64,000 bases of DNA from Bog-532 sp963828445 (GTDB lineage Bacteria; Actinomycetota; Actinomycetes; Streptosporangiales; Streptosporangiaceae), in NCBI GenBank assembly GCA_963828445.1, contig CAWHFP010000009.1, positions 372,001 through 436,000 on the forward strand. The letters run 5' to 3'. A model generated the notes under the pieces. The model was not told the origin of the DNA. It was given only the letters and a program-made list of their open reading frames with translations, and did no database searches. The stretch's first letter is position 1; each line of letters begins with the position of its first letter. Shown piece by piece: positions 57,440-64,000 of the stretch. The position numbers and the translations under genes are program-made.

Positions 57440-58095
57440 ACAGGTCGATCCCGAACCGGTAGTGGAACTCGGCATCTCCGGTGACGAAGGGGCCGGCGCA
57501 CTCGACCAGGTGCGGGAACTTGTCGGCGGGCAGCATGGCGTACTGGATCTGCTTGCGCCGCAGCAGCTCGGCCCGCTCCGCGTCGTCCAGGCCGGCCGCC
57601 ACCTCAGGCTCGAAGCCCGGCTCGCTCATCACCAGCGTGAGCGCGGTCCACATCCCGCTCCGGGTGATCTCGCTGGCTTGCTCGGCGTCGAAGCCCGCGC
57701 CGCGCAGCAGCCCGAGGGCGATCTCGGCCGCCCGCATCGAGCCCTCGCTCTCCTTCTTGTGCGAGAGCACGAGCTGGGCCCCGGACGGGTGCGCCCGCAG
57801 CACCTCGACCAGTGACTTCATGATGGCCCGGAGCTGGCCCGGCCACGGCGCCGACTGATCGACGTCCAGGTTGACCTCGCTCCAGATGTGATCGCTCAGC
57901 CCGGCCAGCAGGTCTTCCTTGCTGCGGAAGTGCCAGTACAGCGCCATCGGGGTGACGCCCAGCTCGGTGGCCAGCCGCCGGATGGTCAGGGCGTCGATCC
58001 CGTCCCGGTCGGCCAGCTCCAGGGCCCGGCCGACCACCGCGCTCTTGGTGAGCCGGGGCCGGTCGGCGATCTTCTGCCGCCGTTTTCGCTGCCAT
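57408..58095 (-). CDS. TetR-family regulator of the divergent MFS pump (probable one-base frameshift at the start)
   Basis: A regulator of about 228 residues. The HTH is RPRLTKSAVVGRALELADRDGIDALTIRRLATELGVTPMALYWHFRSKEDLLAGL, the TetR pattern with a TetR_C-like ligand domain. The literal frame has no sensible start; the only in-frame ATG (58154) lies beyond the operators. If one A of the run at 58083-58086 is removed, the protein begins at ATG 58095 as MAAKRRQKIADRPRLT, a normal TetR N-terminus. On this strand TTGTAG (58134-58129) and TATAGT (58110-58105) are 18 bases apart and place the transcription start at about that ATG, so the mRNA would be leaderless. It overlaps the end of the convergent RibD-like gene by 32 bases. 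Confidence 0.8.
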
Positions 58096-58106
58096 CGCTT
58101 GACAAC

Positions 58107-58153
58107 TATACACCGTATAAGGCAGCCTCTACAACGTACATATACGGCGTACA
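58107..58153. promoter_or_regulatory. Paired TetR operators in the tetR-MFS divergent promoter
   Basis: TATACACCGTATA (58107-58119) is a perfect inverted repeat. TATACGGCGTACA (58141-58153) matches its reverse complement at 11 of 13 positions. The centres are 34 bases apart. The first overlaps the -10 of the leftward tetR promoter, which fits autorepression. The second lies 50 bases before the MFS start. This is the classical layout of TetR-regulated efflux pumps. Confidence 0.65.
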
Positions 58154-58202
58154 TGTACGACGGATAGATCCGGTGTACAGGACGCGGGGCAGGACCGAGA
58201 CG

Positions 58203-59678
58203 ATGAAAAGAGGCGGTGCCGAAATGTCACGGCGCTGGTGGACGCTGGTCGCGGTGAGCCTCGCGACCCTGATGGCCTACTTGGACAACAATGTCGTGAA
58301 CGTTGCCCTCCCGACGATCCAACGCGACCTGCACCTGTCCGTGTCCGGGCTGGAGTGGGTGGTCAGCAGCTACCTGCTGGTGTTCGCCGGGCTGCTGCTG
58401 GCCGGGGGCCGGCTGGCCGACCACTACGGCCGGCGGCGGATCTTCCTGGTCGGCCTGGGCATCTTCACGGCGTCGTCGCTGGCCTCCGGGCTGGCGGGCG
58501 ACGCCGCCGTGCTCATCGCCAGCCGGGCCGTGCAGGGCCTCGGGGCCGCGCTGATGGTGCCGACCACGCTGGCCATCATCCTGGCCACGTTCAACGATGC
58601 GCGCGAGCGCAACATCGCGGTCGGCATCTGGAACGCGATCGCGGCCCTGGCCCTCGCCATCGGCCCGCTGATCGCCGGTCTCATCAGCCAGCATCTGCAC
58701 TGGGGCTGGATCTTTTTCATCAACGTGCCGGTCGGGGTGGTCACCGCGATCATCGCGCTGCCCGCGATGGACGAATCCCGCGGCGGCGCCGAGGGCGAGG
58801 CCCGGCACCTGGACACGCCCGGCCTGGTCGTGTCCGCGGTCATGCTGTTCTCGCTGGTGTACGCGCTGATCGAGGGCCAGGACCGCGGCTGGACGTCGCT
58901 GGTCATCCTCGGCGCCTTCGCGCTGGCCGCCGTCGCCCTGGCCGGCTTCCTGCTGGTGGAGCGCTGGGCCACCCAGCCGATGGTGACGCTGTCGATGTTC
59001 CGCTCCCGGGTGTTCTCCGGCGGCACGGTGACGATGATGCTGTGGGGCTTCGGCGTGTTCGGGATCTACTTCTTCACCGCGCTCTACCTGCAGGACATCC
59101 TGGGCTTCTCGCCGACCAAGGCCGGGCTGGCCTTCGTCCCCATGGCGCTGGCGGTGGTCGCGTTCTCCGGGCTGGCCGGCCCGATCGCCGCGCGGATCCG
59201 CACGGCCGGGGCGGTGGCCGGGGGCATGCTGGTGATGGCGGTCGGCCTGATCCTGTTCGCCCTGCTCGGCGCCAACGCGAGCTTCACCGCGCTGATCCCC
59301 GCCTTCGTGGTCTTCGGGGCGGGGGCCGGCCTGATGAACGTGCCGCTGACCACCGCCATCCTGGGCGCCATGCCGCCGGAGCGGTCGGGCATCGCCTCGG
59401 CTCTGCTGAACGCCTCGCGGGAGGTGGCCGGCCTGCTCGGCATCACCGTGATCGGCGCGGTGCTACGGACTCGGCAAAGCTCGGCGCTCCGGGGCGGCGC
59501 GCACCCGGTCGCCGCGTTCCTGGACGGCTACCACGCCGGCCTGTACGTGACGATCGCGCTGATGGTGGCCGGGGTGGCGGTCAGCTGGCTGACCCTGCGC
59601 CGGTACGCCGCCGGGCGGCCCGCGGTGGCCGGGGAACTGGCCACCGACGCCCCGGTGCCGGCCGGGCCTGGTGCATAA
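58203..59678 (+). CDS. MFS transporter, DHA2-type multidrug efflux pump
   Basis: A 491-residue pump with 14 predicted helices. It begins RRWWTLVAVSLATLMAYLDNNVVNVALPTIQRDL (motif D1). Motif A is GGRLADHYGRRRIFL, motif C region is AIAALALAIGPLIAGLIS, and the mid part LGFSPTKAGLAFVPMALAVVAFSGLAGPIAARI is typical of DHA2. ATG 58203 is given; ATG 58224, with AGAGG upstream, is equally likely. The divergent TetR and paired operators suggest induction by its own substrate, which is unknown. Confidence 0.9.
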   Translation: MKRGGAEMSRRWWTLVAVSLATLMAYLDNNVVNVALPTIQRDLHLSVSGLEWVVSSYLLVFAGLLLAGGRLADHYGRRRIFLVGLGIFTASSLASGLAGDAAVLIASRAVQGLGAALMVPTTLAIILATFNDARERNIAVGIWNAIAALALAIGPLIAGLISQHLHWGWIFFINVPVGVVTAIIALPAMDESRGGAEGEARHLDTPGLVVSAVMLFSLVYALIEGQDRGWTSLVILGAFALAAVALAGFLLVERWATQPMVTLSMFRSRVFSGGTVTMMLWGFGVFGIYFFTALYLQDILGFSPTKAGLAFVPMALAVVAFSGLAGPIAARIRTAGAVAGGMLVMAVGLILFALLGANASFTALIPAFVVFGAGAGLMNVPLTTAILGAMPPERSGIASALLNASREVAGLLGITVIGAVLRTRQSSALRGGAHPVAAFLDGYHAGLYVTIALMVAGVAVSWLTLRRYAAGRPAVAGELATDAPVPAGPGA

Positions 59679-59685
59679 CCCCTGC

Positions 59686-60447
59686 TCAGAAGCTGCCCGC
59701 CGGCAGCGTGCTCAGGTCCAGGTCCGTGGTCTCGCTGATGCCGTGCACCGCGGTCACGGTGGCCCAGCCGTCACGGATCAGGGCCCAGTCGCTGCCGGCG
59801 TCGACGTTCGCCCCGAAGTCGGCGAAGGTGACCGGGATGGCCCCCTCGTGCAGCTCACCCACGGTCACCGTGGACGCCCCGTAACTGGCCAGCCCGGCCG
59901 CCCGCAGCCCGCGCACCTGGTCCAGCGGCCGGTCCGGCACGTTCAGGTTGACCACCACTCCGGGCACGGCCCGGGGCAGGTACCAGTCCAGGGCCCGGGC
60001 CGACACGGTCTCGGCCGTGTCCCAGTGCACCGAGGCGTCCCGGGCCAGCGAGAAGGCCATGCCGGGCAGTCCCGCCGAGGCCGCGGTGAGGGCGGCCCCG
60101 ACCGTGCCCGAGTGCAGGATGGCCCGGCCCAGGTTCGGGCCCCGGTTGATGCCGGCCAGCACGAGGTCCGGGCGGCCGCCGAAGCCGCCGTGGACGGCCA
60201 CGAAGGCGATCATGGCCGGGGTGGCCCGCACGGCCAGCGTGGGCACGTCCTCCAGCCCGTCCAGCTTGCGTTCCTCGGCCAGCAGCCGGCCGCCGGACTC
60301 CAGGCCCGACATCATCGCGCTGGTCCCACTGCGTTCGGAGTCCGGCGCGGCGACGGTCACGTCCAGCCCGGCGGCCACGGCCGCCCGGGCCAGCAACCGC
60401 ACCCCTGGACTGTCGATCCCGTCATCGTTGGTGATCAGTGCGCGCAT
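59686..60447 (-). CDS. surE: 5'/3'-nucleotidase SurE
   Basis: A 253-residue metal-dependent phosphatase acting on nucleoside monophosphates. The N-terminal metal-binding motif is LITNDDGIDSPG. Other conserved parts are VAAPDSERSGTSAMM (Ser/Thr and Asn region), DLVLAGINRGPNLG (metal-binding Asn) and HSGTVGAALTAASAGLPGMAFSL. Typical length for SurE. It is convergent with the MFS gene, with 7 bases between stops. Cytoplasmic; probably part of nucleotide salvage or stress response. Confidence 0.92.
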   Translation of the reverse strand: MRALITNDDGIDSPGVRLLARAAVAAGLDVTVAAPDSERSGTSAMMSGLESGGRLLAEERKLDGLEDVPTLAVRATPAMIAFVAVHGGFGGRPDLVLAGINRGPNLGRAILHSGTVGAALTAASAGLPGMAFSLARDASVHWDTAETVSARALDWYLPRAVPGVVVNLNVPDRPLDQVRGLRAAGLASYGASTVTVGELHEGAIPVTFADFGANVDAGSDWALIRDGWATVTAVHGISETTDLDLSTLPAGSF

Positions 60448-60533
60448 TACGTCATATAAACACTCGGCACCGGCGGCAGCGCCCCCGGGCCCGCCCAGAT
60501 CAGCCCTCTCCCCACCTCGCCGTAGGCCGAGTC

Positions 60534-60869
60534 CTAGGCGGGCGCGGGGTTCTGGGATTCGGCCGCGCGGCGGTATTCGGCGTTGACGCGCAGGGCCTCT
60601 TCGAGCTGGTCTTCGAGGATGACGATGCGGCAGGCGGCCTCGATGGGGGTCCCGTGGTCGACAAGTTCCCGGGCGCGGGCCGCGATGCGAAGCTGGTAGC
60701 GGGAGTAGCGGCGGTGGCCGCCCTCGGAGCGGAGCGGGGTGATCAGGCCGGCTTCGCCGATGGCGCGGAGGAAGCCCTGGGTGGTACCGAGCATCTCGGC
60801 GGCCCGGCCCATCGTGTAGGCGGGGTAGTCGTCGTCGTCGAGCCGACCGTAGGAGTCGCCTGCTGTCAT
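60534..60869 (-). CDS. MerR-like helix-turn-helix regulator
   Basis: A 111-residue regulator. The MerR-type winged HTH is YTMGRAAEMLGTTQGFLRAIGEAGLITPLRSEGGHRRYSRYQLRIAARARELVDHG, followed by a helix (IEAACRIVILEDQLEEALRVNAEYRRA). It lacks the C-terminal effector domain of classical MerR proteins, so it belongs with small stand-alone relatives common in streptomycete-like genomes. ATG 60869 has AGAGAGG 5 bases upstream; the open frame further left is non-conserved. A strong hairpin precedes it. Confidence 0.85.
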   Translation of the reverse strand: MTAGDSYGRLDDDDYPAYTMGRAAEMLGTTQGFLRAIGEAGLITPLRSEGGHRRYSRYQLRIAARARELVDHGTPIEAACRIVILEDQLEEALRVNAEYRRAAESQNPAPA

Positions 60870-60892
60870 CGCACCTCTCTGTAACGCGTGGA

Positions 60893-60923
60893 GGGGCCCT
60901 GGTGCCGCCGGCACCAGGGCCCC
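60893..60923. promoter_or_regulatory. Perfect 14-bp-stem hairpin just upstream of the MerR-like gene
   Basis: GGGGCCCTGGTGCC and GGCACCAGGGCCCC pair around a 3-base GCC loop. It ends 24 bases before the MerR-like start codon. If transcription of that gene starts further right, the hairpin would lie in its leader next to the ribosome binding site. Otherwise it may end leftward transcription coming from the 61 kb region, or serve as an operator. Confidence 0.55.
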
Positions 60924-61316
60924 GAAGGAACTTGCTACACCATCGGCCGGCCCTGACATTGCGCCGGCCCTATGTTTCCGCAGACCCGGCCGAAATGCTG
61001 CCAGGGGTGCGGGGATCGCGGTTGCTTGACCGGAGACCACCTCGCTATCGATGTCCTGCGGTACCCGGGCTCAAAACTCCCGCCCGGGCGATCCTGACGG
61101 TGCCTGGCTCCTCCGTTCTTCCCTCTGGATCAGTCACTTACAAAACGAGTACCGCGTACTGCACGGTGGCCTGCGGGAGCGCCACCCTCCGGCAGCCAGC
61201 CCCGTCGCCCGTCCTAGCCTGGCTCGGAACCCCGCTGCCGAACTTCCCGGTGCGCGCGTCCGCAGCCGACGCCTTCACCGGGCTGCTGCTCACTGACTTC
61301 ACTGCCGCCCGGCAGT
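60924..61316. other. Gap upstream of the jet locus, no gene recognised
   Basis: Nearly 400 bases with lower codon bias than the flanking genes. Frames on both strands are short and resemble nothing I know. I looked for cloverleaf tRNA arms here and found none. The segment could be an untranslated leader, an RNA gene or degraded sequence. Confidence 0.35.
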
Positions 61317-61635
61317 TCATCTCTGCCAGGCCCTACTGTCTCTCTGGCTGCGAGAGAAACCATACCCGTGCAACCGCCGAATGTCTACTCCAGTCACAGC
61401 AGATTTTCCGACGTTCACGGCAGGGGTAATCTGGCCCGAATCCCGTGGGAGGCCCCCGCTGTTTCGTGCTGCGGGTGTACTGGCGGAAGCCCGGGTGTAG
61501 GTGCCGTAGGGCCGTTCGGCGATGTGCTCGCAGATATCTGACAAGAATTGCCTTAGATTTCCTCATGCCGCATCCGGCGATGGCCGCGGCCAGCCGGGCC
61601 AGAACCGGCCCGATCGGGTCCGTGGCCTGCGTCAC
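61317..61635 (-). other. Possible small gene divergent from jetA, frame uncertain
   Basis: On the minus strand a GTG at 61635 preceded by AGGAG (8-base spacing) opens a frame TQATDPIGPVLARLAAAIAGCG followed by MRKSKAILV. A helical, protein-like continuation, SDICEHIAERPYGTYTRAS..., lies in the neighbouring frame, ending at TGA 61317. A single-base shift near 61540-61550 would join them into a protein of about 105 residues. I recognise no family. The strong ribosome binding site and the location back-to-back with a defence operon are the arguments for it. Confidence 0.35.
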
Positions 61636-61699
61636 CGCGGGTTCTCCTTTTGCCGCAAACGCGAAACTCGCACCACAAAGGCACGGTAGCGTCGCCGCC

Positions 61700-63304
61700 G
61701 TGGATCGCGGGGACTCCGATGCTGGCCAGGGGCTGTTGGCTGGCCAGCAGCCGTTGGCCGGGCTGCCCGGTGGCCTGGTCCTGGCCAGCTACCTGACCGC
61801 CGAGCCCGCCGCCGCGGCCCAGTACCGCCTGATCGTCGACGTCCTGCTCGACGAGCAGGAACGCTCTCTGGCCGGGGTGTCCCGCCCGGGCCTCGACGTC
61901 CTGCTCCGGGACCGCCTGGCCCGGCTGGCCGGCGGCCCGCTGGACCACCCGGCCGGGTCCTGGCTGACCGCGCTGCCGGTGGACCGCCGCCTGGATCAGC
62001 TGGTGGCCTGGGGCGTCGCCGACCAGTGGCCCGGTCCCGGCGGCGTGACCCACTACCAGCTCACCGAGCCCGCCGCCCGTCTCCACCGCGCGGTCCGCGC
62101 CCTCGCCCCGGGCCCGGCCGGAGGTGCGGCCGGGGGTGCGGCGGCCCGGGCCGACGTGGACCCGGGTGGCTCGGTCGCGGCCAGCGTCGCGCCCCCGGTG
62201 CTGGCCGGTCACCTGGACCGGCTGGCCGCCGCGGTCCCGGGTCAGCCCGGGGCCGCCGCGCAGGCCTGGTCGGTGGTGCGGACCACGTTCGGGGCCATGG
62301 CCGAGGCCGCCGCGGGCTGGCAGGCCCGGCTGGCCGCCGCCCTGGCCGGCGCGGCCGACCCGGCCCGGGTGGCCGCGCTGCAGGACACCCTGCGCCGGTA
62401 CGTGGACGTGTGGGGGACGGGCGTGGACCGGCACTCGGGCCCGATCGCCGGCCACGCGGCCGCGCTGCTGGACGCGGGCCCGGCCGCCTGGCGGCCCGCC
62501 GCCCTGCACAGCCTGGGCGCGGCCGCCACCGACGACCAGCTGTCCGCCCTGCTCGGCGACTACCGGGCCACGCTGACCGGGCTGCTGGCCTGGTTCGGCC
62601 CGGGCGACAACCGGGCCCGCCGGCTCCGGCGGCAGATGCGCGACGTGGTGGTGCCGCTGGTGCACGGCCAGCGGGCCCTGGCGGCCGGCCGGGGCCAGCT
62701 GTCCCAGCGGACCGACCTGCTGGCCCTGGCCGGGGCGCTGGAGCGCGCGGCCACCGACGACGACGCCTGGTCGCTGTGGTGCACGGCCACCGGCCTGTTC
62801 GCCGCCCGCCACCTGCCCCATCCCAGCCCGCAGCCGCCGGGCCCGGCGGGCTCGGTGTCGTTCTGGGCCGCCGAGCCGGTGCCGCCGTCGCGGCTGGCCG
62901 GCCCGCTGGCGCCCGCCCCGGCCGCGGCCGCGGACCTCGACCGGGTGGCCCGGATGCCCGACCGCTCGCAGGCGCGCGCGGCCGCCCGGGCGGCGGCGTC
63001 GGCCCGGCAGGCCGCCGCCGACCAGACCCGGCAGGCCATCCAGGCCCGGTCCGGCCTCCCGCTGTCCGGCTGGTCCGGCCTGGACGCGGGCCAGCTCGAC
63101 GTCCTGCTGTCGTTCCTGGCCGCGCTGGCCGGGGCCCGCCCCGGCCAGGACGGCAGCCGGACCGTGCGCACCCCCGACGGCCGCTGGACCGTCCGGGCCG
63201 AGCCCGCCCCGGCCGGCACACCCCCCGCCGTCATCGGCACCCCGGCCGGCCGCCTGGTCCACCCCGACCTCCGCCTCACCATCACCGCCGGAGCCGCCCG
63301 GTGA
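61700..63304 (+). CDS. jetA: TIGR02677/DUF2397 protein, probable JetA of a type III Wadjet system
   Basis: A 534-residue protein. The N-terminal winged-helix region (LASYLTAEPAAAAQYRLIVDVLLDEQERSLAGVSRPGLDVLL, and DRRLDQLVAWGVADQWPGPGGVTHYQLTEPAARLHRAVRAL) and long helical middle match the TIGR02677 family. So does the ending RSQARAAARAAASARQAAADQTRQAIQARSG...LSGWSGLDAGQLDVLLSFLAAL, with a final TVRTPDGRWTV strand. In Wadjet systems JetA is the kleisin-like subunit of an SMC complex that restricts plasmid DNA. The start GTG 61700 is tentative (frame open to 61445). The stop overlaps the next gene by 4 bases. Confidence 0.8.
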   Translation: MDRGDSDAGQGLLAGQQPLAGLPGGLVLASYLTAEPAAAAQYRLIVDVLLDEQERSLAGVSRPGLDVLLRDRLARLAGGPLDHPAGSWLTALPVDRRLDQLVAWGVADQWPGPGGVTHYQLTEPAARLHRAVRALAPGPAGGAAGGAAARADVDPGGSVAASVAPPVLAGHLDRLAAAVPGQPGAAAQAWSVVRTTFGAMAEAAAGWQARLAAALAGAADPARVAALQDTLRRYVDVWGTGVDRHSGPIAGHAAALLDAGPAAWRPAALHSLGAAATDDQLSALLGDYRATLTGLLAWFGPGDNRARRLRRQMRDVVVPLVHGQRALAAGRGQLSQRTDLLALAGALERAATDDDAWSLWCTATGLFAARHLPHPSPQPPGPAGSVSFWAAEPVPPSRLAGPLAPAPAAAADLDRVARMPDRSQARAAARAAASARQAAADQTRQAIQARSGLPLSGWSGLDAGQLDVLLSFLAALAGARPGQDGSRTVRTPDGRWTVRAEPAPAGTPPAVIGTPAGRLVHPDLRLTITAGAAR

Positions 63305-64000
63305 CCGACCTCCTGCCGCCGCCCCGAGAGGTGCAGCGGGCCTTCACCGGGCTGCTGGCCCGGCCGCTGGTCACCGCGGCCAGCGACCCCGCGCTGTACC
63401 GGGCGCTGACCCGGCACGCGGCCGCGGTCGGCCAGGCCGCCCACCGGCTCGGGTACCGGCTGGCCGCCGCGGGCCAGGCCTTCCGGCTGGTCCGGGTGCC
63501 GGTGGCGGGCACGGTCACCGCCCCGCCGCCACCGGTGGACCGGCCCGGCCGCCGGGTGCTGGCCCTGGCCTGCGTGCTGGCCGCGGCCTGCGACCAGCTC
63601 GCCAGCCCGGTCACCCGGGCCCGGCTGGCCGCGGCGGTCCAGGAGCTGACCAGCGGCCCCACCGCCACGGTGGCCCCGTTCGACCCGGCCCTGCTGGCCC
63701 ACGACCAGCAGCTGGCCGAGGCGGCCGGCTGGCTGGAGCACTGGGGCGTGCTGCGCCCCCGCCCGCCGGCCGGGCAGGCCGCCGGGGATCAGGCCGCGGC
63801 GGTCGAGTACGACATCGACCCGGCCGCGCTGGACCTGCTGACCAGCCCGGACGTGCTGTCGGCGGCGATGGTCCCGGCGGCCGGCCCGGACCCGGCGGCC
63901 GACGGCGCGTCCGGGGCCTCCCGGCCGGTGCGGGCGCTGCGCGCGCTGGTCGAGACCCCGGCCGTGCTGTACGCCGACCTGGCCGAGGACGACGCCGCCG
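63301..64000 (+). CDS. jetB: TIGR02678/DUF2398 protein, probable JetB of a type III Wadjet system (cut by window edge)
   Basis: The first ~233 residues of a protein starting at GTG 63301 (TDLLPPPREVQRAFTGLLARPLVTAASDPALYRALTRHAAAVGQAAHRLGYRLAAAGQAFRLVRVP). The sequence RRVLALACVLAAACDQL, AEAAGWLEHWGVLRPR, EYDIDPAALDLL and VRALRALVETPAVLYADLAEDD match TIGR02678, the second gene of the four-gene cassette. JetB is the KITE-like partner of JetA. The frame is open at the window end. The SMC-like JetC (TIGR02680) and the TOPRIM nuclease JetD (TIGR02679/DUF2399) are expected next but lie outside the window. Confidence 0.8.
   Translation, partial: MTDLLPPPREVQRAFTGLLARPLVTAASDPALYRALTRHAAAVGQAAHRLGYRLAAAGQAFRLVRVPVAGTVTAPPPPVDRPGRRVLALACVLAAACDQLASPVTRARLAAAVQELTSGPTATVAPFDPALLAHDQQLAEAAGWLEHWGVLRPRPPAGQAAGDQAAAVEYDIDPAALDLLTSPDVLSAAMVPAAGPDPAADGASGASRPVRALRALVETPAVLYADLAEDDAA

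Noticed and set aside
60924..61316. tRNA gene or attachment site in the gap before the jet genes
   Set aside because: I looked for T-arm and anticodon-arm pairing and a direct-repeat copy, and found none.

Overview
The window is very GC-rich (by eye well over 70% G+C). It has strong third-position GC bias, frequent GTG starts, tightly packed genes and very long antisense shadow frames. With the block rpmE-prfA-prmC-sua5-wecA-like-atpIZ-atpBEFHAGDC-DUF2550-cobalamin adenosyltransferase, this points to an actinobacterium (Actinomycetota). The many secreted glycosidases, one- and two-component regulators and MFS pumps suggest a soil, probably filamentous, lineage. I cannot place it to genus.

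Layout. 1-413: start of a kdp potassium-pump operon on the minus strand (a 29-aa membrane peptide, kdpF, kdpA cut by the window edge). 0.7-8.1 kb: SRPBCC/MarR pair, universal stress protein, HAD phosphatase, SGNH esterase, an aminotransferase divergent from a LysR regulator, and a dapE-like M20 peptidase. 8.1-18.3 kb: an envelope block with two tandem HtrA-type proteases, a small membrane protein, a TlpA-like thioredoxin and a two-component system divergent from a LolA-like secreted protein plus an ABC exporter. 18.3-31 kb: secreted GH3 glycosidase, acyl-CoA ligase, truncated SDR, a Ser-rich protein followed by an electron-transfer operon (ferric-reductase-like membrane protein, NuoF-like flavoprotein, ferredoxin), pirin, SnoaL-like protein, and a TetR/MFS efflux pair. 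31-39.2 kb: AbiEi-like protein, asparaginase, DUF574 methyltransferase, an anchored protein with a golvesin-like domain, and a 1116-residue GH92 mannosidase. 39.5-54.1 kb: the conserved housekeeping block for translation termination, tRNA t6A synthesis, wall-polymer initiation and ATP synthase. 54.6-60.9 kb: aldehyde dehydrogenase, a RibD-like fusion with reversed domain order, another TetR/MFS pair, SurE and a MerR-like regulator. 61.3-64.0 kb: the first two genes (jetA, jetB) of what looks like a type III Wadjet anti-plasmid system, running off the window edge.

A pattern across the window is single-base frameshifts in genes that otherwise look intact: a MarR regulator, an HtrA protease, a sensor kinase, ATP synthase subunit a, and probably a TetR regulator. 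Because atpB is very unlikely to be broken in an organism with an otherwise perfect atp operon, I read most of these as indel errors in the sequence and annotate the genes as full-length CDS with a marked frame change. This matters for anyone relying on automated calls here.

Regulatory sequence is rich: a CRP-type palindrome and candidate promoter before the ATP synthase operon, a four-half-site operator before the SRPBCC/MarR pair, 11-bp direct repeats between the response regulator and its divergent ABC operon, paired operators in TetR/MFS promoters, two DnaA boxes before the asparaginase gene, and several perfect hairpins, some at terminators and some just upstream of start codons. I saw no tRNA, rRNA, CRISPR array or insertion sequence.
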